NCBI GenBank assembly: GCA_000702085.1
Contig: JNKP01000001.1
Coordinates: forward strand, 744,001 to 808,000
Reading direction: 5' to 3'
Source of the DNA: Lachnospiraceae bacterium P6A3
GTDB taxonomy: Bacteria > Bacillota > Clostridia > Lachnospirales > Lachnospiraceae
Length of the DNA stretch: 64,000 bases
The translations under genes and the position numbers were made by a program. The notes below the pieces were generated by a model. The model had not been told where the DNA came from. It worked only from the letters and a program-made list of their open reading frames with translations, and searched no databases. Each line of letters starts with the position of its first letter. The first letter of the stretch is position 1. Shown piece after piece: positions 8,603 through 16,661 of the stretch.

Positions 8603-9521
8603 AAAAATATTCCATATATTCCGTTCTGTTCTCAAGTTCAAATTCTATATACGGTCCGCCTTTGAAATATTCCAAGGTGCGGAATCCACGTTTTTCAAAG
8701 GATTCTATAATCGAATTCATTGAATTCAGCACCCTCTGAGGGGCAGATCTGTCAAGCCGCCACCCTGCAAGGTCTGCATATACAACAACTCCGCCTTCAT
8801 TAAGCATAGATGTTATCGTATCCATAGCATGCTCATGATCTGGCATAAGGTTTATGGTATTAGAGCATACGATCAGATCATACTTTTTATTATGGGGTTT
8901 AACTATGTCAAACAACCCAAGCTTTACATTATCAAGTCCGAACGAAGCTATCGAGTATGTTGAAGAAATATCTCCCGCAGCACCGGTATCACGAATCGGG
9001 ATATCATATAACCCATCTTTGGAGACAAGAAATTTCTCAGCCATTTTCAGAGCCAAATATGAATAATCAAGTCCCCATACGATATTGTCAGGATAATGAA
9101 TAGCCAGGTCTGCAACTGTTCTGCCGGGTCCGCATCCAAGAACAGCAATTTCAGAATCCGGAGAAATATTTCCGTACCGCACTGCCAGATCACACAGAGC
9201 TGAATATAATCCCTCGGAATAAGAACACCGAAGACTTGAATATCTTCCGTATTGATAATTGATCAAACGGAAAACCTCAATCCAGGTAGTATACTTTTCT
9301 ATACGCCTTTCATGCAAAGGATTGTTCTGCACAGGCAAATCATTTGAATAAGCTTCCTTCTCCAGCGATGTCAGAGCATCATTCAGATAGCCTTCAACCA
9401 AGTTACTGTGCACCCAGGTTCTGTCCAATCTGTCTATTTCACTTTTTAATTGAAACAGTTGATTACTGATATATTGATTCTTATCAGTTTCTGTCAGTAA
9501 CCATTCAATACAATATGACAT
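8586..9521 (-). CDS. Class I SAM-dependent methyltransferase
   Basis: This 311-aa protein has a helical N-terminal 100 residues followed by a Rossmann methyltransferase: motif I VLGCGPGRT (about 127-135), GLDYS acidic loop, and a post-motif stretch DLIVCSNTINLMPDHEHA. This fits the small-molecule methyltransferase group (Methyltransf_11/25-like). GAGGG precedes the ATG. It lies between a HAD protein (17 bases upstream) and the kinase (overlapping) in a tightly coupled operon. The acceptor is unknown; the gene context (two radical-SAM enzymes, two HADs, a second methyltransferase) points to modification of a small metabolite. Confidence 0.8.
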   Translation of the reverse strand: MSYCIEWLLTETDKNQYISNQLFQLKSEIDRLDRTWVHSNLVEGYLNDALTSLEKEAYSNDLPVQNNPLHERRIEKYTTWIEVFRLINYQYGRYSSLRCSYSEGLYSALCDLAVRYGNISPDSEIAVLGCGPGRTVADLAIHYPDNIVWGLDYSYLALKMAEKFLVSKDGLYDIPIRDTGAAGDISSTYSIASFGLDNVKLGLFDIVKPHNKKYDLIVCSNTINLMPDHEHAMDTITSMLNEGGVVVYADLAGWRLDRSAPQRVLNSMNSIIESFEKRGFRTLEYFKGGPYIEFELENRTEYMEYFYVGIK

Positions 9522-9538
9522 ATATCCCTCAATTATAT

Positions 9539-10033
9539 TCAGATAATAATAGACACTACCTTATCATGTATTATATTATCTTCATCTTTATCATTTCCAA
9601 AATATAAAACATGATCACAATTATATTGGGTAATCAACCTATCCCAATCTTTCTTTTCAGTCTTTGAAAAAGTTTCCTTGCTGTATGCCGAATCAATCTG
9701 AAGACTGTTTTTTATTAATTCCAAATCATTATCCACTCTGAATTTCGAAGCAGAAGATATGATAACAATGGGAATACCGATATAATTGAAATAACGCAAA
9801 AACTCGATCATCCGGTCATTAGGTTTAAGCAGTTTTCTATATTCATTATAGACATCATCATACGAAACACCCAGGTCTTCAGCAATCATTCTCCTGGATT
9901 CTTTAGTCAGCAAGCGATCAAGCACAGCATTTTCGTCTGTTCCCGACAGTTTCGAGTATGCTGCAGCCCATGCATCATTGGATTTTACAAGTGTATTATG
10001 CAGATCGGTTGCCACTAATATTTTATTACTCAC
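9539..10033 (-). CDS. HAD-superfamily protein with altered DxD motif
   Basis: This 164-aa protein has a HAD core: motif I DLHNT at residues 10-14, IVIISSAS (motif II Ser), a Lys in the KTEKKDW segment and FGNDKDED as motif IV. The usual second Asp of DxDxT is His here. In phosphatase members that Asp is the general acid/base, so the reaction may differ from a simple phosphatase. The start is GTG at 10033, overlapping the stop of the radical-SAM gene, with AGAGGTGG upstream. It is part of the coupled operon, and a second HAD in it also lacks this Asp. Confidence 0.75.
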   Translation of the reverse strand: MSNKILVATDLHNTLVKSNDAWAAAYSKLSGTDENAVLDRLLTKESRRMIAEDLGVSYDDVYNEYRKLLKPNDRMIEFLRYFNYIGIPIVIISSASKFRVDNDLELIKNSLQIDSAYSKETFSKTEKKDWDRLITQYNCDHVLYFGNDKDEDNIIHDKVVSIII

Positions 10034-11057
10034 TCAAAACCACCTCTGAAGGAGAAAGTGTTTCCACTTCGGAATGAATATTTATCCCGTAAGCATTTCT
10101 GATAAAAGCAATTTCTTCCTGGTTTAATTCTCCATCCACCATAATCATGCCGTTGTTTTCATGATATATCAATTGCTTACCTAATTTGTCACTAACCGTC
10201 TCCATAATCTGATCCGAATCAGTGGAAACATAACTGCCGCATACACTGTAATTTCTGCATCCATCGTAGCAATGGCCACACTTTGAGAAATATCCGAGTC
10301 TGTTCCGTCTGCCAAAAGCATAATCGATAGCACATGAAGTATGCCTGAAAATCGCATATCCGCTTTTGTGATTTCTATAGATGTCTGAAATCACCGTATA
10401 TATATCATCATCCAATATTTTATGATTGCTTACAGGCTCAGTTTCGAGATGGCCTGACACCAGGTCCTTATTGGCACGAGTTATACGAAATCCGGAGACG
10501 ACGGTACCTTCAAATCCCGCATTTACAAATTGGTCTATGGTAGACTTTATTACTTCGATATTATCATTGCAGCCGGGAATAATCGGTCTGCAGTAATGAA
10601 ACAAATGCCCCCCGCGGAATGCGTCTTTCAACCTCTTCAACGAATTCAGGCAAGTATAATTAAAATCATCCTTAAGTCCGGAATACGAATACATGATAAC
10701 AAGATTCAATTTTTCGGATATACTCGAAAAATCTTCATCCGGGATAATCTTAGTAATCAGAACAACGGGAGATTTAACATTTTTTTGTATCAGAATCTCC
10801 AGCAGCTTCCCGGTAAATGGTAAAACCTGAGGAAGAAACGGATCTGTTCTGTTATTGATCAAAAGAGGAGTTGCTCCGTCAAGGAATAAAGCATTCGGTG
10901 CAAGGATTCTGTCTGTAATTTCCTCCGGTGATGCAATAAACCGTGGTTCCCCGTCAAATGCAGGCAATGACCGCAGAGTACAATATTTACATCCAAGAGG
11001 GCAACCGATATGCGTGGATAAAGACAGTCCGCTTTTTAAATGCTCAATCTCATACAT
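10026..11057 (-). CDS. Radical SAM protein (SPL-like family)
   Basis: This 343-aa protein has the cluster-binding CxxxCxxC at Cys19, Cys23 and Cys26 (CPLGCKYC). NRTDPFLPQ near residue 70 is typical of spore-photoproduct-lyase-like radical SAM proteins. A C-terminal Cys-rich stretch (SKCGHCYDGCRNYSVC, about 265-280) may bind an additional metal cluster. It overlaps the B12-type radical SAM gene upstream by 8 bases and the HAD gene downstream by 8. It probably performs a radical step on a small molecule of the operon; the substrate is unknown. Confidence 0.85.
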   Translation of the reverse strand: MYEIEHLKSGLSLSTHIGCPLGCKYCTLRSLPAFDGEPRFIASPEEITDRILAPNALFLDGATPLLINNRTDPFLPQVLPFTGKLLEILIQKNVKSPVVLITKIIPDEDFSSISEKLNLVIMYSYSGLKDDFNYTCLNSLKRLKDAFRGGHLFHYCRPIIPGCNDNIEVIKSTIDQFVNAGFEGTVVSGFRITRANKDLVSGHLETEPVSNHKILDDDIYTVISDIYRNHKSGYAIFRHTSCAIDYAFGRRNRLGYFSKCGHCYDGCRNYSVCGSYVSTDSDQIMETVSDKLGKQLIYHENNGMIMVDGELNQEEIAFIRNAYGINIHSEVETLSPSEVVLSE

Positions 11058-12318
11058 AGTTTCCGGCTCCGGTCTTCTCTTTCGGATACTCTAAACTGCG
11101 AAGTTCGGTTATACTCATATCTTCAAATGGATTCCATGTATTCCATCTGTCAAGCAAAGCGAAATTCACTTCGTCAATAGTATTACATTTAATCAGAACA
11201 TCATAATCCTGAAGCACTCTGAATCTTGCATCTATACGATTTTTCTCGCAGAACTCTTTGGCACGATAGATATCGTCCTTTGTTTGTCCTTTTAATCCTA
11301 TGATCAGCAGTGCTCTGGGTTTAATTCCGGCAGACAAGCACCACCCGGCAAATTGTTTTAATCTTTCTTCATCAATTTCCTTGCGATTATCTTTCTGTAT
11401 GCTTTTATCAAAAGTTTCAACTCCTATTGAAATCCTGTTGCATCCGGCTTCTGCCATAATATGGACCAGTTCCTCATCAACGCAGTCAAGTCTGGTGCAG
11501 GTTTTCCAATTCAAGTGTTTATTCTCTTCCTTTATACCGTTACAAAGCTCAATTACCCAATCTCTGTTATATGTAAATGTTGATGCATCCAAATATACGG
11601 ATTTAACTTTTTCATCATAATCATCACAAAGAAAATCTTTTACCTGTTTTGTCTCGCGGTAATAGACTCTGTTTGCAGATACAAGTCTTTCATTACAGAA
11701 TTTGCAGAAGAATGGACATCCCTTATTGATAAGAAGGTGAAGTTCTCCTCCGGAAAGCTCCAAATACTCGTCTATGGGAGAAATTGAAAAGTCTGTCATT
11801 CCCCATTTAGTATTGGGAAGCATTTTGACAGGTTTGAGGATTTTCCCCGAAATGCCGCATTCTTCATTCTTCAGATCATAAAAAGAATTCAGCTTTTCAT
11901 CTATACTTTTAATAACCACATATTCGATCCCATATTCGATCTGTCCGTTACCGATAACATAATCAACATCTTCCAATTTTGCGAATAACTCAGGATTACA
12001 TGTAGCTGCTTCACCGTATACTACAATTACAACTCCGGGATTAACACTTTTTAAAAATGCCGCAAGTTTACATGCTTCGGTTATATTATTCATATTCACA
12101 TATATGCATATAATCTTGCCGGCAAGCGCTGTCTTAACAAGATTCAGTGAAGTGATGTTTTGTACAGAGCAATCCACAATCTGCACATCCAATCCGCTAT
12201 TTCCGACAACATCACTTACATTTTTTAAATATCCGGCTATCTCGGTCAGCCCCGAATAGTGCCTGAATACGCTTTCCGTTATGATCAATTCAGGCGGCCA
12301 CATCAAGGTAAGTTTCAT
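11050..12318 (-). CDS. B12-binding-domain-like radical SAM protein
   Basis: This 422-aa protein starts with a Rossmann-like domain (1-140) in the position of a cobalamin-binding domain, but I do not see the DxHxxG ligand motif. The radical SAM core has CxxxCxxC at Cys201, Cys205 and Cys208 (CPFFCKFC), and SIGVETFDK later in the barrel. This is the architecture of B12-dependent methylases and mutases or of cobalamin-free relatives. The ATG overlaps the preceding stop by 4 bases (ATGA), so translation is coupled. It acts in the same unknown pathway as the neighbouring radical SAM, HAD and methyltransferase proteins. Confidence 0.85.
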   Translation of the reverse strand: MKLTLMWPPELIITESVFRHYSGLTEIAGYLKNVSDVVGNSGLDVQIVDCSVQNITSLNLVKTALAGKIICIYVNMNNITEACKLAAFLKSVNPGVVIVVYGEAATCNPELFAKLEDVDYVIGNGQIEYGIEYVVIKSIDEKLNSFYDLKNEECGISGKILKPVKMLPNTKWGMTDFSISPIDEYLELSGGELHLLINKGCPFFCKFCNERLVSANRVYYRETKQVKDFLCDDYDEKVKSVYLDASTFTYNRDWVIELCNGIKEENKHLNWKTCTRLDCVDEELVHIMAEAGCNRISIGVETFDKSIQKDNRKEIDEERLKQFAGWCLSAGIKPRALLIIGLKGQTKDDIYRAKEFCEKNRIDARFRVLQDYDVLIKCNTIDEVNFALLDRWNTWNPFEDMSITELRSLEYPKEKTGAGNYV

Positions 12319-12968
12319 ATTAACGATTCAATCTCCTTTATGCATCTTTCAATCTGTGTTTTATTAAACAAAACAGTATTAAATCCCATATCCCGGGCAG
12401 TGTTTATGCACTCTGTATTATCATCCACCAGCAGAATTTCGTCGGCAGAAACATCATTAATTTCTAGCAGCCTGTAAAATATCTTAGGATCAGGCTTTTT
12501 CATTCTTTCCGAATAGCTCAGGCACAATCCGAAATCATCAATATCCATACCGGAGTTTTTCAGAAACCTTATGACAGAGGGATAGGTATTGGAAAACAAA
12601 GCTTTTCTCGTTTTATTAAATTCATTTACATATTCAAAAAAAGGAGAAATAGTCTTGTACAGATTCCTTCCGTCAACCCTGTCTCGGCAGATCATTTCAA
12701 CTTCTTCAGATGACAAGTTAACAGGCCCAGTTTGTAAGGCAGGTTCGTATATTCGGACATAATACATATACTCATCGTCAAAATCAGCGATTGTGAAATC
12801 CGAATTAAGCAATTTTGCGTTTTTTATATTGTTCTTAATTGTACTAATTTGCTCATTTTCCGGATCATACAACAACATATATTGACGCAGCAAACAAGTA
12901 ATATCCCAATCACCGGATATCGGTTCTATAAGAGTATTTCCAATATCAACAGCCAGCAATTTAATCAT
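12315..12968 (-). CDS. HAD-superfamily hydrolase-like protein
   Basis: This 217-aa protein has a full HAD core with cap: DIGNT at residues 8-12 (motif I), ALFSNTYPS (motif II), KPDPKIFY (motif III Lys) and LLVDDNTECINTARDMGF (motif IV). As in the other HAD of this operon, the second Asp of DxD is replaced, here by Gly. This is seen in dehalogenase or phosphonatase-like members and in non-phosphatase HADs. The ATG overlaps the stop of the upstream 801-aa gene by 4 bases. Its substrate is unknown. Confidence 0.8.
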   Translation of the reverse strand: MIKLLAVDIGNTLIEPISGDWDITCLLRQYMLLYDPENEQISTIKNNIKNAKLLNSDFTIADFDDEYMYYVRIYEPALQTGPVNLSSEEVEMICRDRVDGRNLYKTISPFFEYVNEFNKTRKALFSNTYPSVIRFLKNSGMDIDDFGLCLSYSERMKKPDPKIFYRLLEINDVSADEILLVDDNTECINTARDMGFNTVLFNKTQIERCIKEIESLI

Positions 12969-15370
12969 TTCCGGTCATTTCTATAAGACGTGTCATTAAG
13001 TGATTCCAACACAAAAGGTTTGGAAGTATTAACGTTTGCCAAAGCATTACTGCTCACCTTAATTCTGGTGATTGAGCAATTATCAAATTCCTTAAGAATC
13101 TGATAACGATTAATCTGGGGAATATCAAGAATTCCACAGACCATAGACCTTAATGTCCCTCCATGAGTAAAAACGCATACCCGGTACGGGTCTTTTTCGG
13201 GCTTTGATTTTCTGGCATCATCCAATATACTATCAACAACATATTTTGATCTTAACCATACTTCTTCACCATTTTCGCCATGAGGAAATGGAAGATCAAA
13301 TTTGTGTTGTCTCCACAAATGATAGTAATCCTCATACATGCCCCATTTTTCGTCAGTGTCTACATCCCCACGATTAATCTCGTTAAGTTCTTCACACTTA
13401 TCTATAATCAAACCATGGCTTTCCGCAACAGGATTTGCAGTTTCTATCGATCTTCTCATTGTGCTGCAATAAACTTTATCAATTTTAAGGTCTTTTAAAT
13501 ATATGGATAATTGTTTGATCTGTTTCTTTCCATTGGGTGTGAAAGTATAAGATTTTTTCTCAGTATTATACGCTGTTTCAGCATGTCTGATCAGGAGGAT
13601 TTCAATATCTCTGTTAATTGTTTTCAAAAACATGGGATTTTCATTATAAGGTTTTTGCCCGATAGCAATATAATTCACAGTGCAAAACCAGAAATTATCA
13701 TGTTGAAACAATTTTGACAGCTCATTATTGGCAGAGATAATCTTGTTTAAACTGTTTTTATACTCCTCTTTATCCGATGCTTCTCTTAAATCTCCCCTCT
13801 CCAATTCCTTTTCGGCTCTCGACTTCCTGAATCCGACCATGATATTAAAAATATCGTTTTTTTCCACCTGAGATTTATTGCAGGTATCTATAACATCATA
13901 AAATAGCTCAACATCTTTTAATCCACTGTCCACCATCCAGGAATATACTTTTCTAGCGCAATTCCTGTCGGTAAAGCCGAATATCTTCTTATATTCATCA
14001 GCTGATTCGGACATCCATTTTCTGTCCAAATCTTCAGGCGAGTAATAGAGCTTAGAATCATCGTCCACTTCTCGAATAATAAAGTATCCGCCATCATTTA
14101 ACAGTTTATACGACAGGTCCTCTACAAGCTCTTTGGGAGAAGAAACGCTATGAAGAGACAGTGATGCAAAAATAACATCTATGCCACGGATGTTGTTTTC
14201 TTTCATTAAAGCCTTAACATCCTTGACAAAATCTTCCGAATTCATGTCCAATTGCTTAAATAATATTTTATTGTCAACTTCGTATTCTCTTGCTTTTGAT
14301 GCGGCAGTATCCAGTTGGCGTTGATCCTTATCAATTGCCAATATTTTGGTGAAGTTCTTGTATTTTCCAAATCTCGAACATGTAACCTCACCGTCTCCGC
14401 ATCCGAGATCCAGTACAGTCAGATCCTTTTTAGAGGAAGAAGCCAGTAGTTTGTTAATTGCCTTAAAATCAATATTCTGATACAGATTAGCCTGCCTCAG
14501 ATATTTATTATCTCTATAAAGTTCATTATCACCGTCATCATACTTAGTTACTTTTTTGTTTTTTGATAAAGCTTTTTTCGATAATTGATTATAGATCCAA
14601 TCTACTTCTTCTTTTGTTTTCTTATTTAGAAGCAAATTGTTTTTTACTATATCAAGAACCACATGCTTATTAAACTGTTCAATCACAGTATGCGTTGATT
14701 CATGCTGAAGTTTATCTATGCTCCATATAAGGAGAAATGTATAACCACATAAAATATCATAGGAAGTTACAGGACAAAGTTTCAGATCATCGCATCTGTC
14801 ATTGTTTATTATCGTTTCCCAATCCACATATTCCTTAAAAAAATTATACGGGCATATATTAGACATTACCTGATCTGACAGTTCAATGCCCAGTTCACAT
14901 GTTATTTCTTTTAATAAATCCCAAAAAATATTAAAATTCTTTAAGTTTGAATTACATAAATTTTTAGCCAATGATGCCGTAAGCAGAACAGAATATTCCA
15001 AAATTGTTTTATTCGTTTGTACCTGTCTATTCTCGAACATTCTTCTTATCCATATTTTATTTTCTTCGATCAGTTCAACAATATTAATCGGTCCATCACT
15101 ATTGCTAAGTTTCTTTGCACCTGCTTTTGAGGGATTTTTTAATGTATCTATTATCTTTGAATTAAGCGTTGTATTATTTTGTACGTATTCATTATGAAAA
15201 ATTAAATTTGCATATCTTGTAAGTAGTTTTGAATTCACCATCCAGAAATCATTCCTAGGAAAGCTTTTCCTAAAATGATTTTTATAGTCTGCGGCTACTT
15301 TGAGTTCTACATTTGTTTCTTTTTTGATATATAAATTGATAACGTCAGAACAACTCACCATTTTAGTCAT
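12965..15370 (-). CDS. Methyltransferase - histidine phosphatase fusion
   Basis: This 801-aa protein has an N-terminal helical region of about 290 residues that I do not recognise. A class I SAM methyltransferase follows (about 310-500; motif I DLGCGDG 321-327, acidic loop AIDKD). The C-terminal domain belongs to the histidine phosphatase (phosphoglycerate-mutase-like) branch (about 588-780), with catalytic LIRHAE (His596), CSTMRRSIET and the second His in FTHGG (His736). All key residues of both enzymes are present. It is the first gene of the seven-gene operon, with GGGAAGGTGA upstream. The fusion suggests methylation and dephosphorylation of the same small molecule (inference). Confidence 0.8.
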   Translation of the reverse strand: MTKMVSCSDVINLYIKKETNVELKVAADYKNHFRKSFPRNDFWMVNSKLLTRYANLIFHNEYVQNNTTLNSKIIDTLKNPSKAGAKKLSNSDGPINIVELIEENKIWIRRMFENRQVQTNKTILEYSVLLTASLAKNLCNSNLKNFNIFWDLLKEITCELGIELSDQVMSNICPYNFFKEYVDWETIINNDRCDDLKLCPVTSYDILCGYTFLLIWSIDKLQHESTHTVIEQFNKHVVLDIVKNNLLLNKKTKEEVDWIYNQLSKKALSKNKKVTKYDDGDNELYRDNKYLRQANLYQNIDFKAINKLLASSSKKDLTVLDLGCGDGEVTCSRFGKYKNFTKILAIDKDQRQLDTAASKAREYEVDNKILFKQLDMNSEDFVKDVKALMKENNIRGIDVIFASLSLHSVSSPKELVEDLSYKLLNDGGYFIIREVDDDSKLYYSPEDLDRKWMSESADEYKKIFGFTDRNCARKVYSWMVDSGLKDVELFYDVIDTCNKSQVEKNDIFNIMVGFRKSRAEKELERGDLREASDKEEYKNSLNKIISANNELSKLFQHDNFWFCTVNYIAIGQKPYNENPMFLKTINRDIEILLIRHAETAYNTEKKSYTFTPNGKKQIKQLSIYLKDLKIDKVYCSTMRRSIETANPVAESHGLIIDKCEELNEINRGDVDTDEKWGMYEDYYHLWRQHKFDLPFPHGENGEEVWLRSKYVVDSILDDARKSKPEKDPYRVCVFTHGGTLRSMVCGILDIPQINRYQILKEFDNCSITRIKVSSNALANVNTSKPFVLESLNDTSYRNDRK

Positions 15371-15443
15371 ATGTCACCTTCCCGAAATTCAACCCTTTAC
15401 TTACATCAATTAACGAATCAATTATAAACACTTGCTATTCATC

Positions 15444-16316
15444 TTACATACGTGTACGAAGATTTCTTGCATCATCTGCCCAAGAATTTAATTCTTCGCG
15501 GCCCGGAGTATATCCGACTTCTTTTGAGCTTTCCAGCGAAGTGTTATTACCAAGAATATAAGACATGAAAAAGAAATATTTAGACTTCTTTGCATCCGAA
15601 TCAGGATTATTTGTCATAGGTTTATACTGCCATGCAAGTCCTACGCATGCACTTTCAAACGCATCCCTGTCATTCGAAGCATGTGCCACTTCCAAAGCTT
15701 TTCTCAAGAGCTGATTATTCTTAGGTTTATCAAGCATATTCTTTGAAAGAAATGTCATATCAACATAAGCTTGAGCACATCCTTTGTCCGCTGCCTTTAC
15801 AAGCCATTTTTCCTTCTCGGATTCGTTCTTTTCTACAATATCTCCGATGCTATAGTCCCTTGCCAGTTTTAACATTGAAGATACATCTCCAAGTTCTGTT
15901 CCTTTCCTGGTCCAGTACAGTTCCTTTTCGGGATCAGGCCCAAAAGCTCCGTTCTCGGAATATGCATACATAAGGTATGTGACTGCCGGAATATATCCTT
16001 GCTCTCCCGATAAGTTGTAAAATCGTTCTGATTCTGCCTTATCAATTTCTCCAATCAGAATTGCATAATAATACTGAGAATCTGCCATTCCCTGATCTGC
16101 GCGTTTCTTATGTGCATCTCTTCGGATGCTTTGATATCGTTCTTCGGAAATGCCTCTGCTTTCGAGAATGCTTTTCAGCTCATCCCAGCTCATATTGCCA
16201 AGATCCTGATCCAAAATAGCATTCACTAACTGTGAATCCGCACCTGCTGACCCTAACCTGTTCTTTCTATACCAAACAACCGCAACTACAATGATAATCA
16301 GAATTAATACAATCAT
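15444..16316 (-). CDS. Membrane-anchored Sel1-repeat protein
   Basis: This 290-aa protein has an N-terminal transmembrane anchor (residues 1-16, nearly pure Ile/Val/Leu) followed by a basic stop-transfer KNR. After a helical region come Sel1-like TPR repeats (about 90-200), recognisable from EQGYIPAVTYLMYAY, TELGDVSSMLKLARDY and AADKGCAQAYVDM. Sel1 repeats mediate protein-protein contacts. AGGAGGAAC precedes the ATG. The gene is divergent from the peptide/radical SAM locus and lies 74 bases upstream of the methyltransferase-phosphatase gene on the same strand. Confidence 0.8.
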   Translation of the reverse strand: MIVLILIIIVVAVVWYRKNRLGSAGADSQLVNAILDQDLGNMSWDELKSILESRGISEERYQSIRRDAHKKRADQGMADSQYYYAILIGEIDKAESERFYNLSGEQGYIPAVTYLMYAYSENGAFGPDPEKELYWTRKGTELGDVSSMLKLARDYSIGDIVEKNESEKEKWLVKAADKGCAQAYVDMTFLSKNMLDKPKNNQLLRKALEVAHASNDRDAFESACVGLAWQYKPMTNNPDSDAKKSKYFFFMSYILGNNTSLESSKEVGYTPGREELNSWADDARNLRTRM

Positions 16317-16398
16317 GTCAAAGTTCCTCCTAACTTTAATATTTTATCATATTTTAATAAATTTTGTGCATAAATAATAAATTTTATTCTTTTTTTTG

Positions 16399-16456
16399 TA
16401 TAATTATATAGAAAATACACAATTTGGATGTTCATAATCTATATATATCGTATAAT
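16399..16456 (+). promoter_or_regulatory. Candidate promoter region for the peptide gene
   Basis: The 180-bp divergent spacer between the Sel1 gene and the peptide gene is very AT-rich. It contains two exact TATAAT boxes on the plus strand, at 16399-16404 and 16451-16456. The second would give a leader of about 35 bases before the peptide ATG. I see no convincing -35 box at standard spacing for either, so the assignment is tentative. Confidence 0.35.
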
Positions 16457-16496
16457 CAGATTAAGTCTTTGTTTTGCATCCGAAAAGGAGGTTTAC

Positions 16497-16616
16497 ATGG
16501 AAAACAAAAAAGAAAAGTTAGTTAAGATTGTTATCAACAACAAGGAAAAAATGAGCGGGTGTCCTCAAGGAAAGCTCAATAATGATTACGGAACACCGGG
16601 ACCCAAATGTAAGTAA
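16497..16616 (+). CDS. 39-aa candidate RiPP precursor peptide
   Basis: A short gene with a very strong ribosome site (AAAAGGAGG, 6 bases before ATG 16497) encodes a 39-residue peptide. The N-terminal half is Lys/Glu/Ile/Val-rich and leader-like (MENKKEKLVKIVINN). The C-terminal half is Gly/Pro/Cys-rich, with Cys at 22 and 38 (SGCPQG ... YGTPGPKCK). It is followed by a hairpin and then a radical SAM/SPASM maturase on the same strand, the usual arrangement for radical-SAM-modified RiPPs. There are two Cys and no Gly-Gly cleavage site. I do not recognise a known precursor family. No exporter or protease lies immediately beside it. Confidence 0.65.
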   Translation: MENKKEKLVKIVINNKEKMSGCPQGKLNNDYGTPGPKCK

Positions 16617-16619
16617 ATC

Positions 16620-16649
16620 AAATGCGACCGCTACGACGGTCGCATTTTT
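16620..16649 (+). terminator. Terminator/attenuator between peptide and maturase
   Basis: An 11-bp perfect stem (AAATGCGACCG pairing with CGGTCGCATTT) with a CTACGA loop is followed by a short T-rich tract. It lies 3 bases after the peptide stop and 12 bases before the maturase start. Such partial terminators allow high precursor and low maturase expression from one promoter. Confidence 0.7.
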
Positions 16650-16661
16650 ACGGAGCAGACT

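Noticed and set aside
14886-15197. 103-codon plus-strand frame inside the 801-aa gene
   Set aside because: It is antisense to the coherent N-terminal region and lacks a start signal or family features.
16428-16496. 23-codon extension of the candidate precursor peptide
   Set aside because: It covers the -10 region and the ribosome site AAAAGGAGG; ATG 16497 is the supported start.
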